From RUG100 sp050953405 (GTDB taxonomy: Bacteria > Bacillota > Clostridia > Peptostreptococcales > Anaerovoracaceae): 64,000 nucleotides of DNA. The first letter of the stretch is position 1, and every line of letters begins with the position of its first letter. The stretch is from assembly GCA_050953405.1 (NCBI GenBank), contig JBMNMP010000001.1:124001-188000 (forward strand). Direction: 5' to 3'. Both the position numbers and the translations under genes were made by a program. Shown here piece after piece: positions 40,149 to 49,580 of this stretch. The notes beneath the pieces were generated by a model. That model saw only the letters and a program-made list of their open reading frames with translations. It was not told the origin of the DNA and ran no database searches.

Positions 40149-40943
40149 CTAGTTCACAGTTATCGAATCTATCCATTTCGCCCAGTACTGCTGATTGTAA
40201 TCCCCGGCACTGTCCGAGTCTCCTGGGTTCTGTCCGAAGCACAGCCGGTAACAGTCATCGCCGGACGTGCTGATGATGGCGGGCACCACATCGTGAGTCT
40301 GGCCGGTCTTCTTGCGGTAAGCCCACTTGCCGGAATAAAGATCCGACAGCGAGTAATCCCTGGTATATCCGTCGGCGGCCTTTATCCTGATGGTACTGCC
40401 CGAAAAGCCGCTGTCCTTTATCAGCGTCTTCAGCCGAACTCCCGTCCAGGTCCCCGTCTGTCTCTGGCTGGACTCCTTGTTGCGGAAGGAGTACGTGCAG
40501 GAAACAGTACCCAGCGACTTCAGCCTGGATGCGGTATAGTACTGCACTTTGCTCCCCTTGATGATCGTGAGCACATGCCCCGCCGGCTTGCCGCCGGAAG
40601 ATCCACTTGAACCGCCGGCTTCGCCCGCCTTGCCCGGGCTGATATCGGTACTGCCTCCACTGCTGCCGGCATTGTCATCACTGACGCCGCTGCCCGCAGC
40701 TGAAGACGTATTCCCCGATATGCCTGTGGATCCTGCAGATGGAGCTTTCCCGGGCACCTTATTCGCTTCCCTGTGCACGGCTGCGGTAATGCCGGTGACC
40801 GCCTCATACACCTTGGGGATCTCGCTCTTCTGTTCATTTTTCTTTGTTGCGCTGCCGGACGATCCGCCGCAGCCGGCCAGGGATGCGGCAACCATCAGAC
40901 AGAGGAGCGCACATATGAGCGCGCGCATTTTATTCTTTTTCAT
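40149..40943 (-). CDS. SUOX-like domain lipoprotein with long Ser/Gly linker
   Basis: 264 residues. Lipobox LAGC (Cys25), a 70-residue Ser/Gly/Ala linker (about 50-120), then a SUOX-like domain with YYTASRLKSLG, WTGVRLKTLI, KAADGYTRDYSL, CYRLCFGQ and YWAKWIDSITV. The linker would let the receptor reach through the cell wall. 12-15 bp gaps to both neighbours place it in one transcript from crp to the 38405 gene. Confidence 0.77.
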   Translation of the reverse strand: MKKNKMRALICALLCLMVAASLAGCGGSSGSATKKNEQKSEIPKVYEAVTGITAAVHREANKVPGKAPSAGSTGISGNTSSAAGSGVSDDNAGSSGGSTDISPGKAGEAGGSSGSSGGKPAGHVLTIIKGSKVQYYTASRLKSLGTVSCTYSFRNKESSQRQTGTWTGVRLKTLIKDSGFSGSTIRIKAADGYTRDYSLSDLYSGKWAYRKKTGQTHDVVPAIISTSGDDCYRLCFGQNPGDSDSAGDYNQQYWAKWIDSITVN

Positions 40944-40955
40944 TGCTCTGCCCTC

Positions 40956-42617
40956 TTATCTTCGGATGCTCTTTATCCTGGAATACGCCCCGTATACCTT
41001 CCTGCCCCCGGCTTTCCGGAACGCTCTCACGCGAAAATAATATCTCCGGCCCCGCTGCAGTTTTTTCATCGTCAGGGATACAGTCTTTCCCCTGCTGACA
41101 GTCACGCTCCTGCGTCCCCTTTTCATATTTTTACTGGTCGCCCGTACTACCTGATATCCGCTCGCGCCGGCGACCCTCTTCCATCTTACTTTGACGGCCC
41201 GGCTGCCGCTCTTTGTCAGTCTGCCGAGTACAGCCGCACCGAGCACCGGCTTTGCATAGCCGGAGAGCCTCGTATATCCCAGGAGCTCCTGGTCTCCGAT
41301 GACCTTGTAAGCCCTGATGCGGTACCGGTAATTTGTTCCTGTCGTCAGACCCTTGTCGTTATAGCCGGCAGCCGTGCCGCTCATCACATCGATGGCATAG
41401 TTCTGCCATTTTTTCGTGCTGCAGTTATACCTGTCGATATAGTAACCGCTGGCACCGCTGACGGCGGTCCAGCTGAGTCTGAGTGAATTATAGCTGCGAC
41501 GGGCAGCGCTGAATCCTGATGGTGCCTTCAGGGGTGCCGCGCCTATGCTCCTGATATTGAAGATGACCTGATCCCTGCTCTCGCCGGGACACAGCAGCAG
41601 CAAGTCGCCGTCTGCAGTCAGCGGCTGATCATCGATAGTTCCCTCATATGCCAGGAAGTATCTGCCGCTCTCGCCGGCATCGATGGTCCTTGTGTTTCCG
41701 GCGCTGTCTTTGACTATATAGTCCTGACCGCTGGCCGACAACTGAAGATCATCCGCCAGATCGCCCAGGGTCACCCCCAGCGCCCGGACACTGTGCTCAC
41801 CGTCATCGGTGAAAGTGTAGAGCGCCTGCTTTCTGTCCTGAACGGATCCCGGCCTGGTCCCCAGTATCACGTCAGCAATTGTCAGTTCTTTTTGATATCC
41901 GTTGTTGTCGAGAGTCAGTGCTGTCGGCCAGTCGCGGAAACTGTTCCCGAAGGTCACTTCTTTGAGCAGCTTGCCCATGTACTGCGCGTTGTAGTCACTG
42001 GATGCCGAAGTCTGTCCCATCATCATCATCGGACCCGGCAATTCGTCGCCGGCCACATGGTCGTCAAAGTCACCGAGGTAATTGCCGGAGAGTGCAAGAG
42101 CGGGGTCCACCCTGGTGCCGCTGGCAGCCCTGGCATCAGGGAAGCAGTACCTGTCGATCCAGATGCCGTATCCGGCACTGTTATTGCTGTAACCATCGAG
42201 CGCCTTGTAGAGAATCACCGGATCGCCCGCGATGCCCAGCGACTGCTGCATGGCCCTGAGATCGATGCCCCTGGTCAGCCGCTGCCGGCACCACTGATCG
42301 TTCCGCCGCCGCGCCGAATAGTCCTTGTCGCTGACGAACGAATCCCTGCCCGGAGCGGCGAACCAGCGGTCTGCCGTGGCTTCGCTGACGATCCCGTCGA
42401 GATCATCCTTCGTCATCAGTGTGAAATCCTTATGGAATCCGCTCCTGGCGTTTCCGTCTGCGATCCTGCCGTCCACCACGAGCGCCCCGTCAGTCACATC
42501 ACTAAAGCCGGGCTCCGTGCCGGTCCCCGCATTTCCTCCCTGGGGCCAGAAGGCGACAGCCGTCAGGGCCGCCATGATCACAGTCATTACACGTCTGCTG
42601 GTTTTATTCATACTCAT
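40956..42617 (-). CDS. Secreted surface protein: SUOX-like domains and two basic FN3 domains
   Basis: 553 residues with a signal sequence (VMTVIMAALTAVAFW), two SUOX-like domains (TRGIDLRAMQ with YKALDGYSN; ALGVTLGDLA), then two fibronectin-III domains (SYNSLRLSWTAVSGA; SRAVKVRWKRVAGA) and a basic C-terminus (RRYYFRVRAFRKAGGRK). No sortase or SLH motif. It lies between the four-domain lipoprotein and the smaller lipoproteins. Confidence 0.72.
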   Translation of the reverse strand: MSMNKTSRRVMTVIMAALTAVAFWPQGGNAGTGTEPGFSDVTDGALVVDGRIADGNARSGFHKDFTLMTKDDLDGIVSEATADRWFAAPGRDSFVSDKDYSARRRNDQWCRQRLTRGIDLRAMQQSLGIAGDPVILYKALDGYSNNSAGYGIWIDRYCFPDARAASGTRVDPALALSGNYLGDFDDHVAGDELPGPMMMMGQTSASSDYNAQYMGKLLKEVTFGNSFRDWPTALTLDNNGYQKELTIADVILGTRPGSVQDRKQALYTFTDDGEHSVRALGVTLGDLADDLQLSASGQDYIVKDSAGNTRTIDAGESGRYFLAYEGTIDDQPLTADGDLLLLCPGESRDQVIFNIRSIGAAPLKAPSGFSAARRSYNSLRLSWTAVSGASGYYIDRYNCSTKKWQNYAIDVMSGTAAGYNDKGLTTGTNYRYRIRAYKVIGDQELLGYTRLSGYAKPVLGAAVLGRLTKSGSRAVKVRWKRVAGASGYQVVRATSKNMKRGRRSVTVSRGKTVSLTMKKLQRGRRYYFRVRAFRKAGGRKVYGAYSRIKSIRR

Positions 42618-42650
42618 CAGCTCCTCATCACATCTAATTCAAGTTAATGC

Positions 42651-44699
42651 TTATTTATCAACGCGTATCTCCACCAGATCCTTAACCCAGTAGGATACTT
42701 TGTTCTCCACGATGAGACGCAGCGGACCATAGCCGTTCACTCCTCTGCCCTTCACGAGAGGCTGGCCGTTGATGCTGTAAGCCAGGATCACGTCGCGGTG
42801 CTCCCCGGGCTGGTACGAACTGTCTATGCCCTGATAGACATCCTCGAGCGGCACTTCGCGCCTGAAGCCGTCTTTTCCGATGGCCGTGATCCTGGTGACC
42901 TTGCGGACATCATCCTTCAAGTTAGCTGCGATCAGCTTCCTCAGGATCACACCCTGAAAACCGTACTCTCCCTCGCTGGCAGCGAACGAATCACGCACGG
43001 TCATCTTTTTCATGGCCTCCAGTTCGCGCAGCGTATAAGTCCTCTCGTTGACCGCACTGCCGCTTATCTTCACTTTGCTGTCGAGATATTTGCGATAAGC
43101 TCCCTTTGCATGGGTCCACTGGCCTTTTTTGATGTCTACCCTGATCGTTCTGACGTCCGCCAGTTCCCTGTCTCCACGCAGGCACAGGTACCCTTCCTTC
43201 CCGGAGAGTCCCCTGCCGTCCCTGCGGGTCGCCAGTATGAAATTGCCGCTCCTCAGCCGGGCAATATCCAGCTTGACTGTCTTGCCGGATCCATTGCTCA
43301 AAACTGCACTTCCGGCATCCACCGTGAGTCCGTTATCCTCCAGCAGGTCATAAAGGCTGACACCTGAATAGCTGCCGTCCTTTCTGATGAGATCCGGCAT
43401 ATTCTCCAGCTCAGCCACCGAATAAGCGGTCTCCCGATCTGTTCCGGCACCCTTTATCGTCAATTTGCGATTGGCGTTTTTATTGATATCCTGCGGTCCG
43501 CCGCTGTAAATTTCTATAGACTGGCAGATCTTTGCACTGGTCCCTTTGCTGACGCCTTTCCTGGCCGGCAGGCATGCATAGAGGGCTCCATCTTTTGTAG
43601 GAGAGCCATCCACAGCATAAGCCAGGGCCGGCATGACTGCGGTTATCTTCTTGCCGCCCTTGATGCAGTAATACTTGTCATCCTCGTTCTTCATATTGCG
43701 CAGATAACTCATATCCACGGTCTGCGAGCTGCCGTCGTCATAACGGAAGAGAACTTTGCCCTCGGCATTGGAAAGCTTTACCTCTTTGCTGATGACATCC
43801 CAGATGCCGGCACCCTGATAATAGTGCCTGCCGTAATAGTTGTCTTCTGCATACTCTGCATTTTCAGCCGACAGTTTTTCTACCGCGCGCACGCCGCAGC
43901 GCACCCGCTGCATCAGTCGATTATTGGCATCCGCATCGAATACACTGATGGTGAGGCCGCCGCCCGTACCTGCCGGGTGACTGGTATAAGAGACATCCTC
44001 GCCGACGGTCACCTCATCGACCCACTTGGAATTTTCCGGTGCATTATAGTCGTCGGCAGCTGTCTGGCCTATTGTCAGCTTGACCGGACCGCCGTCATTT
44101 TCCGCATCATCGACATACCCCTGTGCCTTCGTCATCCTGGTGCCCACATTCTGCGCTCCGGTCGGACCCACCAGCGGCTTGCCGTCACTGCCGAATGTCA
44201 GCAGTATCGGCAGACCATCCTTCTTTGCTTTGGGCGAGGAAATGGAACTGTAGTAGCCGCCGTCGCTGTGGCGCAGTTCGTCAACCGTGAGCACCTTGGT
44301 ATAGCCGTCCGTCGACTTGACTACGATTCTGGTGTTTCCGGCGATATCCTTCTTCATCCCCTGATCTATCAGCAGGCGGTAAAGTCTCAGTCCTGTATAT
44401 TTGTGCTTTGTAAAGATGCTGCCCCTTGTCAGCATGCTGTACTTGCCGCTGTATCCCAGCTTTTCGCTGCTCACTTTCTTCTCCAGCTGGCTTACTGAGA
44501 GCACCTTTTCTCTGCCCAGGGCACTGCCGTTGAAGGTGACCGTGCTGTAAAGATAGTTGCCGCTGCCGTAAGGGCTGTCGGCATCATCGCGGTATGATAT
44601 GTGCAGCGCATCTTTGCTGCCGCAGGCGCTCAGCAAAAACACTGCCAGCAAAAATACTGTCAGCGTTATCAACGATCTCAGTCTCTTATTTTTTCTCAT
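42651..44699 (-). CDS. Large lipoprotein with four tandem SUOX-like domains
   Basis: 682 residues. Lipobox LSAC (about Cys26). Four repeats are marked by YTGLRLYRLL / KSTDGYTKVLTV, YQGAGIWDVI / YDDGSSQTV, YSGVSLYDLL / SNGSGKTVKL and FQGVILRKLI / GKDGFRREVPL. The last ends VILAYSINGQPL ... GPLRLIVENK ... WVKDLVEIRV, a near-textbook match to the C-terminal half of MsrP-type domains. No cysteine occupies the molybdenum-ligand position in the repeats examined. Directly downstream of the Crp-family regulator, 25 bp gap. Confidence 0.78.
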   Translation of the reverse strand: MRKNKRLRSLITLTVFLLAVFLLSACGSKDALHISYRDDADSPYGSGNYLYSTVTFNGSALGREKVLSVSQLEKKVSSEKLGYSGKYSMLTRGSIFTKHKYTGLRLYRLLIDQGMKKDIAGNTRIVVKSTDGYTKVLTVDELRHSDGGYYSSISSPKAKKDGLPILLTFGSDGKPLVGPTGAQNVGTRMTKAQGYVDDAENDGGPVKLTIGQTAADDYNAPENSKWVDEVTVGEDVSYTSHPAGTGGGLTISVFDADANNRLMQRVRCGVRAVEKLSAENAEYAEDNYYGRHYYQGAGIWDVISKEVKLSNAEGKVLFRYDDGSSQTVDMSYLRNMKNEDDKYYCIKGGKKITAVMPALAYAVDGSPTKDGALYACLPARKGVSKGTSAKICQSIEIYSGGPQDINKNANRKLTIKGAGTDRETAYSVAELENMPDLIRKDGSYSGVSLYDLLEDNGLTVDAGSAVLSNGSGKTVKLDIARLRSGNFILATRRDGRGLSGKEGYLCLRGDRELADVRTIRVDIKKGQWTHAKGAYRKYLDSKVKISGSAVNERTYTLRELEAMKKMTVRDSFAASEGEYGFQGVILRKLIAANLKDDVRKVTRITAIGKDGFRREVPLEDVYQGIDSSYQPGEHRDVILAYSINGQPLVKGRGVNGYGPLRLIVENKVSYWVKDLVEIRVDK

Positions 44700-44724
44700 G
44701 ACTACCTCTCCCGCGGAGCGCGGA

Positions 44725-45387
44725 TCACATCTTCAGAATCACGAATTTGTCTTTCTTGAAATCTATGATCCCCTCTCTGCGCATCTTGTTCAGTTCATAT
44801 GACAATGCGGATCGGTTTACTGACAGGTACTGCGCGAACTGTTCCTGAGTCATCATGATATGAAAAGCTCCGCCGTGGTGCTTTTGAGACATGATCCGAA
44901 GATATGTCATGATGCGGTCACGCAGGCCGGTGTGCGAGAGGATATCTATCTTGTAGAGTTTTTTGATATTCTCGTCGGCCAGTAACTCGATTATGTTGTC
45001 TTTTATTTTATCAATGTAGCTGCAGTGATACAGCTTTTCAATATAGATGGACATCATTTCCACCTGAGTGAGAGCAGCAATGGTTATCGGCGCGATCTTT
45101 GTTCTGGAAACCACCGATTCGAGGCTCACAATGTCTCCGGCCTCGAACACATCCACCAGATGTATGTTGCCTTCCATGTGGAACTTTTCACCGCGCAGCA
45201 CATCTCTGATAACGATCCCGAATTCCTTCTCCCGCTCACCTTCTCTGATGACGATCTCCTCCTTGGAATATGATTCCAGCACAGGATTGATCTCCGAGTA
45301 GATCTGCTCTATCTCGGCGTGAGTCAGGCCGTTGAAAATCCGTGAATTGCTCATTATTTTTATTTTATGTTCTTTCGTACTGGCCAT
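44725..45387 (-). CDS. Crp/Fnr-family transcriptional regulator
   Basis: 220 residues: cyclic-nucleotide-binding-type beta-roll (~20-125; FGIVIRDVLRGEKFH, FEAGDIVSLESVV), dimerisation helix (~127-150) and winged helix with recognition helix at ~189-203 (SVNRSALSYELNKMR). The N-terminal domain lacks the FNR cysteine cluster (only Cys122 is seen), so it is not an iron-sulfur sensor; ligand unknown. It sits between the channel genes and the lipoproteins and is the best candidate to bind the three TGTTG-N6-CAACA promoters of this locus. Starts behind CGGAGAA and has its own promoter. Confidence 0.9.
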   Translation of the reverse strand: MASTKEHKIKIMSNSRIFNGLTHAEIEQIYSEINPVLESYSKEEIVIREGEREKEFGIVIRDVLRGEKFHMEGNIHLVDVFEAGDIVSLESVVSRTKIAPITIAALTQVEMMSIYIEKLYHCSYIDKIKDNIIELLADENIKKLYKIDILSHTGLRDRIMTYLRIMSQKHHGGAFHIMMTQEQFAQYLSVNRSALSYELNKMRREGIIDFKKDKFVILKM

Positions 45388-45412
45388 TCGTTATATTCTC
45401 CGATATATATCG

Positions 45413-45441
45413 ATTATACGACAATTTAGTCAATACGGCAA
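45413..45441 (-). promoter_or_regulatory. Promoter of the Crp-family regulator
   Basis: Minus-strand TTGCCG (45441-45436), 17-bp spacer, TATAAT (45418-45413), about 25 bp before the ATG. A TGTTG half-site overlaps the -35, but the full palindrome of the other promoters is missing. Confidence 0.65.
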
Positions 45442-45450
45442 CATTTTTGT

Positions 45451-45774
45451 TTATTTGTCGACAATCATGTATAGTTTGCCGCTCTTCTTATCTTTATATA
45501 CGGTGCCCATCTCACTGAGGCCGCTGTCGGAATCGGCCCTGCCGACGTCGTTCTTGTCGATGTTCTTCACATTAGTGACTTCCCTGGTCTTTTCCACGGG
45601 TACTGTGCCCGTAGAGCTGATGTCCAGGTTCCAGTTCATCACCAGCGCCAGCATGATACCGACCGCCAGCACCAGCATGACATCCACGAGATTGGCGATG
45701 TTCGACATGGGGTTCACATCTTCACTATCGCTTTCCTGAGGGCGCAGTCTTCCCGTCCCGAATCTCCTAAGCAT
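45451..45774 (-). CDS. DUF2149 protein, ExbD/TolR-like channel subunit
   Basis: 107 residues. A short cytosolic segment (SEDVNPMSNIANLVD) leads into one membrane helix (DVMLVLAVGIMLALVM) with Asp31 at its start, matching the proton-carrying aspartate of ExbD, TolR and MotB. The remainder is a small extracellular domain. It overlaps the ExbB/TolQ-like gene by 8 bp. The pair should form a proton-driven motor; in Gram-negatives these energise outer-membrane transport, which cannot be the role in a single-membrane cell. Confidence 0.8.
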   Translation of the reverse strand: MLRRFGTGRLRPQESDSEDVNPMSNIANLVDVMLVLAVGIMLALVMNWNLDISSTGTVPVEKTREVTNVKNIDKNDVGRADSDSGLSEMGTVYKDKKSGKLYMIVDK

Positions 45775-46396
45775 CCTTCTTCACCTCCAGTACGCATTCC
45801 ATCGATGCTTCCAGTATCGACATATAGTTTTTGTACCATCTCTTCCTTATGGCTGAGATCACCATGGCGACCGCTGCCGAGATCAGCCCGGCGACTGTAG
45901 TATCAAAGGCGATCAGCAGCGAATCGGAGAGCGTCTTGACATCTCCCTGTCCCAGGGCTATGATCCCCGGTCCCAGCGGGATCAGGGTACCCATCAATCC
46001 GAACATGGGGCCCAGTCTGGCGATCATGTCCGAGATCTTTACGATCCCGTCGTATCTGCTCTGTTCGCAGCTCAGGAGGCGCACCGCCAGCGCTTCGCGC
46101 ATGGTATTCGTGAGGCTGTCGTGCCGCGTCAGCTCCAGCAGAGCCTCTCTCTGTCTCTTCAGCAAACCGCCCTGACGGATACAGTCCGCCAGCGGTACGC
46201 TCCCCTCTCTCATGCGGTCCGCCAGCTCGGGCATATGCACCTTCAAGTGCCGGTGATCGGTGAACAGTTCCGCGATCAAGGAACCGGTCAGGATGACCAC
46301 TATTATTATCAGCGCTATCAGTACTATGATGACCGGTGTCTGCAGCGCGCTGCATATGGTCCTCAGTACATTTGTAAAGTCTCCCTGGTCGAGCAT
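45767..46396 (-). CDS. MotA/TolQ/ExbB-family proton channel protein
   Basis: 209 residues with an N-terminal helix (~20-42), a cytosolic domain and the conserved two-helix core ARLGPMFGLMGTLIPLGPG and TLSDSLLIAFDTTVAGLISA. This is the pore-forming partner of ExbD/DUF2149. GGAGG ribosome site; 15 bp after the membrane-anchored SUOX-like protein at 46412, which suggests that protein as the element the motor acts on. Confidence 0.9.
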   Translation of the reverse strand: MLDQGDFTNVLRTICSALQTPVIIVLIALIIIVVILTGSLIAELFTDHRHLKVHMPELADRMREGSVPLADCIRQGGLLKRQREALLELTRHDSLTNTMREALAVRLLSCEQSRYDGIVKISDMIARLGPMFGLMGTLIPLGPGIIALGQGDVKTLSDSLLIAFDTTVAGLISAAVAMVISAIRKRWYKNYMSILEASMECVLEVKKDA

Positions 46397-46411
46397 TTAT
46401 TGTTTTCCTCC

Positions 46412-47647
46412 TTAAGGTCTCATCTGTCTTCTGTATCTCAATATATGTACTACGGCGCCGGCTGCCAGTGCGGAGATCATTACCGCCGCCACCTGCACCA
46501 TCGCGCCCTTGTTCTCAACTTTTCCCAACTTGTCGGCATCGGTGCTCATTTCGTAAATGCGCCTCCCGCTACTGCCGCCGGACGGGTCTTTGGATTTCTT
46601 CTCGTCCTGTTTGCTGCCCTTGTTTTTGTCCTCGTTCGGCTTGTCGCCGTCACCGGACCCGGACACAGCAGCACTTTCACTCATGGTTTTCTGCCGTCCC
46701 GACTCATCCGTATAGCTGATCTTCACCGAGATCCGGGCGCTTCCTTTTTTTAGTATCCTGACATTGCCGTCACTGTCAACCCGGGCGACATCTTCATTGC
46801 TCGAAGACCACTGGACATTTTTGATCATGTGCTCCATTATCCAGGCGGCATCCGGGGAATCATCCGGCATCGTCAGGGATATCGGCTTGATCACGCTGCC
46901 CGTCTTCTGATTCAGGAGATTTTTTTTGGTGACCGAAAACGACGGTGGCGTGCCCGCGAGCTGCACATAGATGCTGTGGATCCACTTTGCCGATTTTGAG
47001 CTGGTCCTCTCAGACGGTACGGCACCCTGATCGTTCACCGCGCTCTGCCCGAAAATAAGGCGGAATCTCACCGAGGTATCGTGTACATCGTAGTCCCTGT
47101 ACGGCGTATCATCCTTGTTGAGGCGCACCCAGTGATCCCAGACGGCTATCATCGGCTGTACCTGACGGGCACCCACTTCGGCTCCGGTTTCTATCTGCCC
47201 TTTGGTGTAGTCGAAATGATTGTACAGCCGCGGGTAAAAATACCGGTTCATGTCGACCAGATCAGACTTCTGCCAGGAACTGTACTTGCCGTTGTCTTCC
47301 GACTTGTCGCCGACACAGAAATGAAACATCTGCACCGAGCCCAGATCGATCCCCGCCGCATCCATCAGGTCCGGAAAATAAACTCCGCAGGCGTAATCCT
47401 CGACGACCGAAGGCATGTTGTCGATCGACGAGTAGGTCACCTTGTGCAAAGGCAGCGCATTCATCTCCTGAAGGGAGAACTCCTTCTTCAGATAGTAAGG
47501 GCCCCCCTGATATCCCACGTATATCCGGAGGCTGTCTGCAGTATACCCGCTGCTTTCCCCATAGCTCAAAAAACAGGAAAAAGCCATAGCGATAATCACC
47601 ATGGCTGAAATCAGTATTCGTGATATTGATTTCCTTTTTCCCGTCAT
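46412..47647 (-). CDS. Surface protein: SUOX-like domain, Ig-like domain and C-terminal membrane anchor
   Basis: 411 residues. Signal sequence (ILISAMVIIAMAFSCFLSYG), one divergent SUOX-like domain (EFSLQEMNALPLHKVTYS, ACGVYFPDLMDAAGI, MIAVWDHWV, RFRLIFGQSA), a BIG2/Ig-like domain (VQWSSSNEDVARVDSDGNVR), a Lys/Asp/Ser-rich spacer and a C-terminal membrane helix with a basic tail (VVHILRYRRQMRP). Unlike its paralogues it has no FN3 pair. The membrane anchor and its position 15 bp before the ExbB gene suggest a physical link to the channel. Confidence 0.72.
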   Translation of the reverse strand: MTGKRKSISRILISAMVIIAMAFSCFLSYGESSGYTADSLRIYVGYQGGPYYLKKEFSLQEMNALPLHKVTYSSIDNMPSVVEDYACGVYFPDLMDAAGIDLGSVQMFHFCVGDKSEDNGKYSSWQKSDLVDMNRYFYPRLYNHFDYTKGQIETGAEVGARQVQPMIAVWDHWVRLNKDDTPYRDYDVHDTSVRFRLIFGQSAVNDQGAVPSERTSSKSAKWIHSIYVQLAGTPPSFSVTKKNLLNQKTGSVIKPISLTMPDDSPDAAWIMEHMIKNVQWSSSNEDVARVDSDGNVRILKKGSARISVKISYTDESGRQKTMSESAAVSGSGDGDKPNEDKNKGSKQDEKKSKDPSGGSSGRRIYEMSTDADKLGKVENKGAMVQVAAVMISALAAGAVVHILRYRRQMRP

Positions 47648-47665
47648 ATTACGTACGTTCCGTCG

Positions 47666-49477
47666 TTATCTTATCCTTATTTTCTTCACCTTTGAAGCAT
47701 AGCCGTAGACTCTCTTGCTGCCTACCTTCTTGTAAGCACGAACCTTGAACTTGTAAGTTCCCTTCTTCAGTCTCTTAGTGACATATGTGTATCCGCCGCT
47801 CTTCTTTCTGGTGAATACTCTCTTGTACTTGTGCGCTCCCTTCGCTCTGTAGACAACGTAGCCGCTGGCACCTCTGACTTTCTTCCAGGTAACCTTAGCC
47901 TTGCGGCCCTTCCTCTTCACAGTCACTCTTGGAGCCACCGGTCTCGGCATCGCTTTAACAGCCTTCGAATATTTGCCGTTCACGGTCTTGCCGTTGACGC
48001 TGGTAAAAGGCATTACTTTGAAGTAGTAATTTTTACCGGTCTTCAGTCCACTGTTGCTCCAGGCTGCTGTGCCCGCCGCAGCGGTCTTTACCAGTTTATA
48101 TCTGCCCTTGCTCGAAGTCGCTCTGTATACTTTGTATCCGGAAACTCCGGTCAGTTTTTTCCAGCTTACCTTGATGGTCTTTATTCCTGTGCTCCTGGCA
48201 GTAGCTGTCGTCATTCTGCCGGCTGCATACTTTTCTGCCGCCAGTGCCTCAGCGTTATCATCTCCGCTCTCACTTACCTGCCACTTGAGTATCGGATATC
48301 CGTTGTTGATATTATCGGTGTCCGCAGCATAGGCATCTCCCAGCATGGCAGGCATGGTGTCCGCCTTCATTTCGGCCTCCGTGAGTTCCACAGTCGCATA
48401 TTCTTTAGTGCGGCTGAAAAATCCGCCGTCAGCTGCACTGCCCTGCAGCCAGTAACAGTTAGTCACTGTGAAAGAGCCGCCGTTCTCTGTACCTATAGCC
48501 ATTGCATATCCAGCAGGTGCTTTGATCGTGCCGACGTTGTAGCAATTCTCTATATCGATCTCGTTGCTGCCGACGATGCCGCCCGTGGGATTACTGTAAG
48601 TACTGCTGATGGCACCAGCGTTGTAGCAGTTGCTGACCTTGCCGCCGTTCCAGCTTGCTCCGACGATGCCGCCTACTCCCTTTGAATCGGTGTTGCTGAC
48701 ATCGCAGTAGTTGGCGCAGTTCTCGATCAGAGCGCCATTGTTGGTCTTTCCAATCTTGCCGACAATGCCGCCGATGGATCTGCGTCCATGAATATATCCG
48801 CTGACAGCGACGTTCTTTACTGTCGGCGAATCAGCACGCATTTCGACCGGGTCAGAATCATGACAGCCGAGTCTGCCCACCAGGGCTATGCTCTGACTGC
48901 TCTTATAGTCGCTGCTGCCGCCGCTGTAGCGTTCGCAGTATATGTTCTTTACATAGTGCCCGTTTCCATCCAGGGTACCGTTGAAAGATGCGCTGAGCAG
49001 CGTGTTCGCAGTGTCATCTACGTCCATGCAGTACTGTCCGCCGATCGGCATGAAGTTCGGTCCCGACCATGTTCCCGTGGTGCTGTCCTTTTTGCCTCCC
49101 ATATCGAGGTCGGCGGTAAGCTTGATCGTCTTTCCCTTGAAGTCGTCTTTGCCATACCAGTACGGGCTCCCGCTGCCGGTCACGAATGTGCCGCTCAGAT
49201 ATTCTTTATTTCCTGTGATATTGGTGATATCTTTGTTGTAAATACCGTTGACGATCGCCGCCAGCCCTTCCAGCTGTGCCGGCGTACTGATCTCGAATTC
49301 GGTCTTCTCGGGATCGTACCAGCTGATGTCCAGCGAAGTGCCGTCCCAGACCTCAGGCGCTTTTTCCTCGGCGTTGGCTCTGGGCACGCCGTTCATAGCG
49401 GTGAATACTGAAAGAAACATGATTACCGATAACAGGATAGCCATTACCCTGCCTCGTCTTTGACTTAGGATCTTCAT
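47666..49477 (-). CDS. Secreted GLUG-repeat (beta-helix) protein with two basic FN3 domains
   Basis: 603 residues with a signal sequence (MAILLSVIMFLSVFTAMNG). The body is a GLUG-type beta-helix: repeated IGGIVGK, VGGIVGASWNG, TGGIVGSN and SNCYNAGAI segments at about 220-350. Two fibronectin-III domains follow (IKTIKVSWKKLTGVSGYK; KAKVTWKKVRGASGYV), ending in a basic C-terminus rich in KVRAYKKVG. GLUG repeats occur in adhesins and carbohydrate-related surface proteins. First gene of the unit leading to the ExbB/DUF2149 pair, under Crp-type promoter 2. Confidence 0.8.
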   Translation of the reverse strand: MKILSQRRGRVMAILLSVIMFLSVFTAMNGVPRANAEEKAPEVWDGTSLDISWYDPEKTEFEISTPAQLEGLAAIVNGIYNKDITNITGNKEYLSGTFVTGSGSPYWYGKDDFKGKTIKLTADLDMGGKKDSTTGTWSGPNFMPIGGQYCMDVDDTANTLLSASFNGTLDGNGHYVKNIYCERYSGGSSDYKSSQSIALVGRLGCHDSDPVEMRADSPTVKNVAVSGYIHGRRSIGGIVGKIGKTNNGALIENCANYCDVSNTDSKGVGGIVGASWNGGKVSNCYNAGAISSTYSNPTGGIVGSNEIDIENCYNVGTIKAPAGYAMAIGTENGGSFTVTNCYWLQGSAADGGFFSRTKEYATVELTEAEMKADTMPAMLGDAYAADTDNINNGYPILKWQVSESGDDNAEALAAEKYAAGRMTTATARSTGIKTIKVSWKKLTGVSGYKVYRATSSKGRYKLVKTAAAGTAAWSNSGLKTGKNYYFKVMPFTSVNGKTVNGKYSKAVKAMPRPVAPRVTVKRKGRKAKVTWKKVRGASGYVVYRAKGAHKYKRVFTRKKSGGYTYVTKRLKKGTYKFKVRAYKKVGSKRVYGYASKVKKIRIR

Positions 49478-49526
49478 TTTACAACTCCTCTATATTCTTT
49501 CGTTGAAATAACTCTCATCTTCTGCA

Positions 49527-49569
49527 ATTATATCATCGCCTCAGAACAAAGACTGTTGTTCAAACAACA
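49527..49569 (-). promoter_or_regulatory. Crp/Fnr-type activated promoter 2 (TGTTG-N6-CAACA)
   Basis: Perfect palindrome TGTTGTTCAAACAACA at 49554-49569 (centre 49561.5) and extended -10 TGATATAAT with TATAAT at 49532-49527 (centre 49529.5). Distance 32 bp, as in promoters 1 and 3. Confidence 0.8.
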
Positions 49570-49580
49570 AGGAAGACGTT

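Noticed and set aside
45436..45455. Possible fourth Crp-type palindrome at the regulator's own promoter
   Set aside because: Only one TGTTG half-site is present and the second arm does not match.
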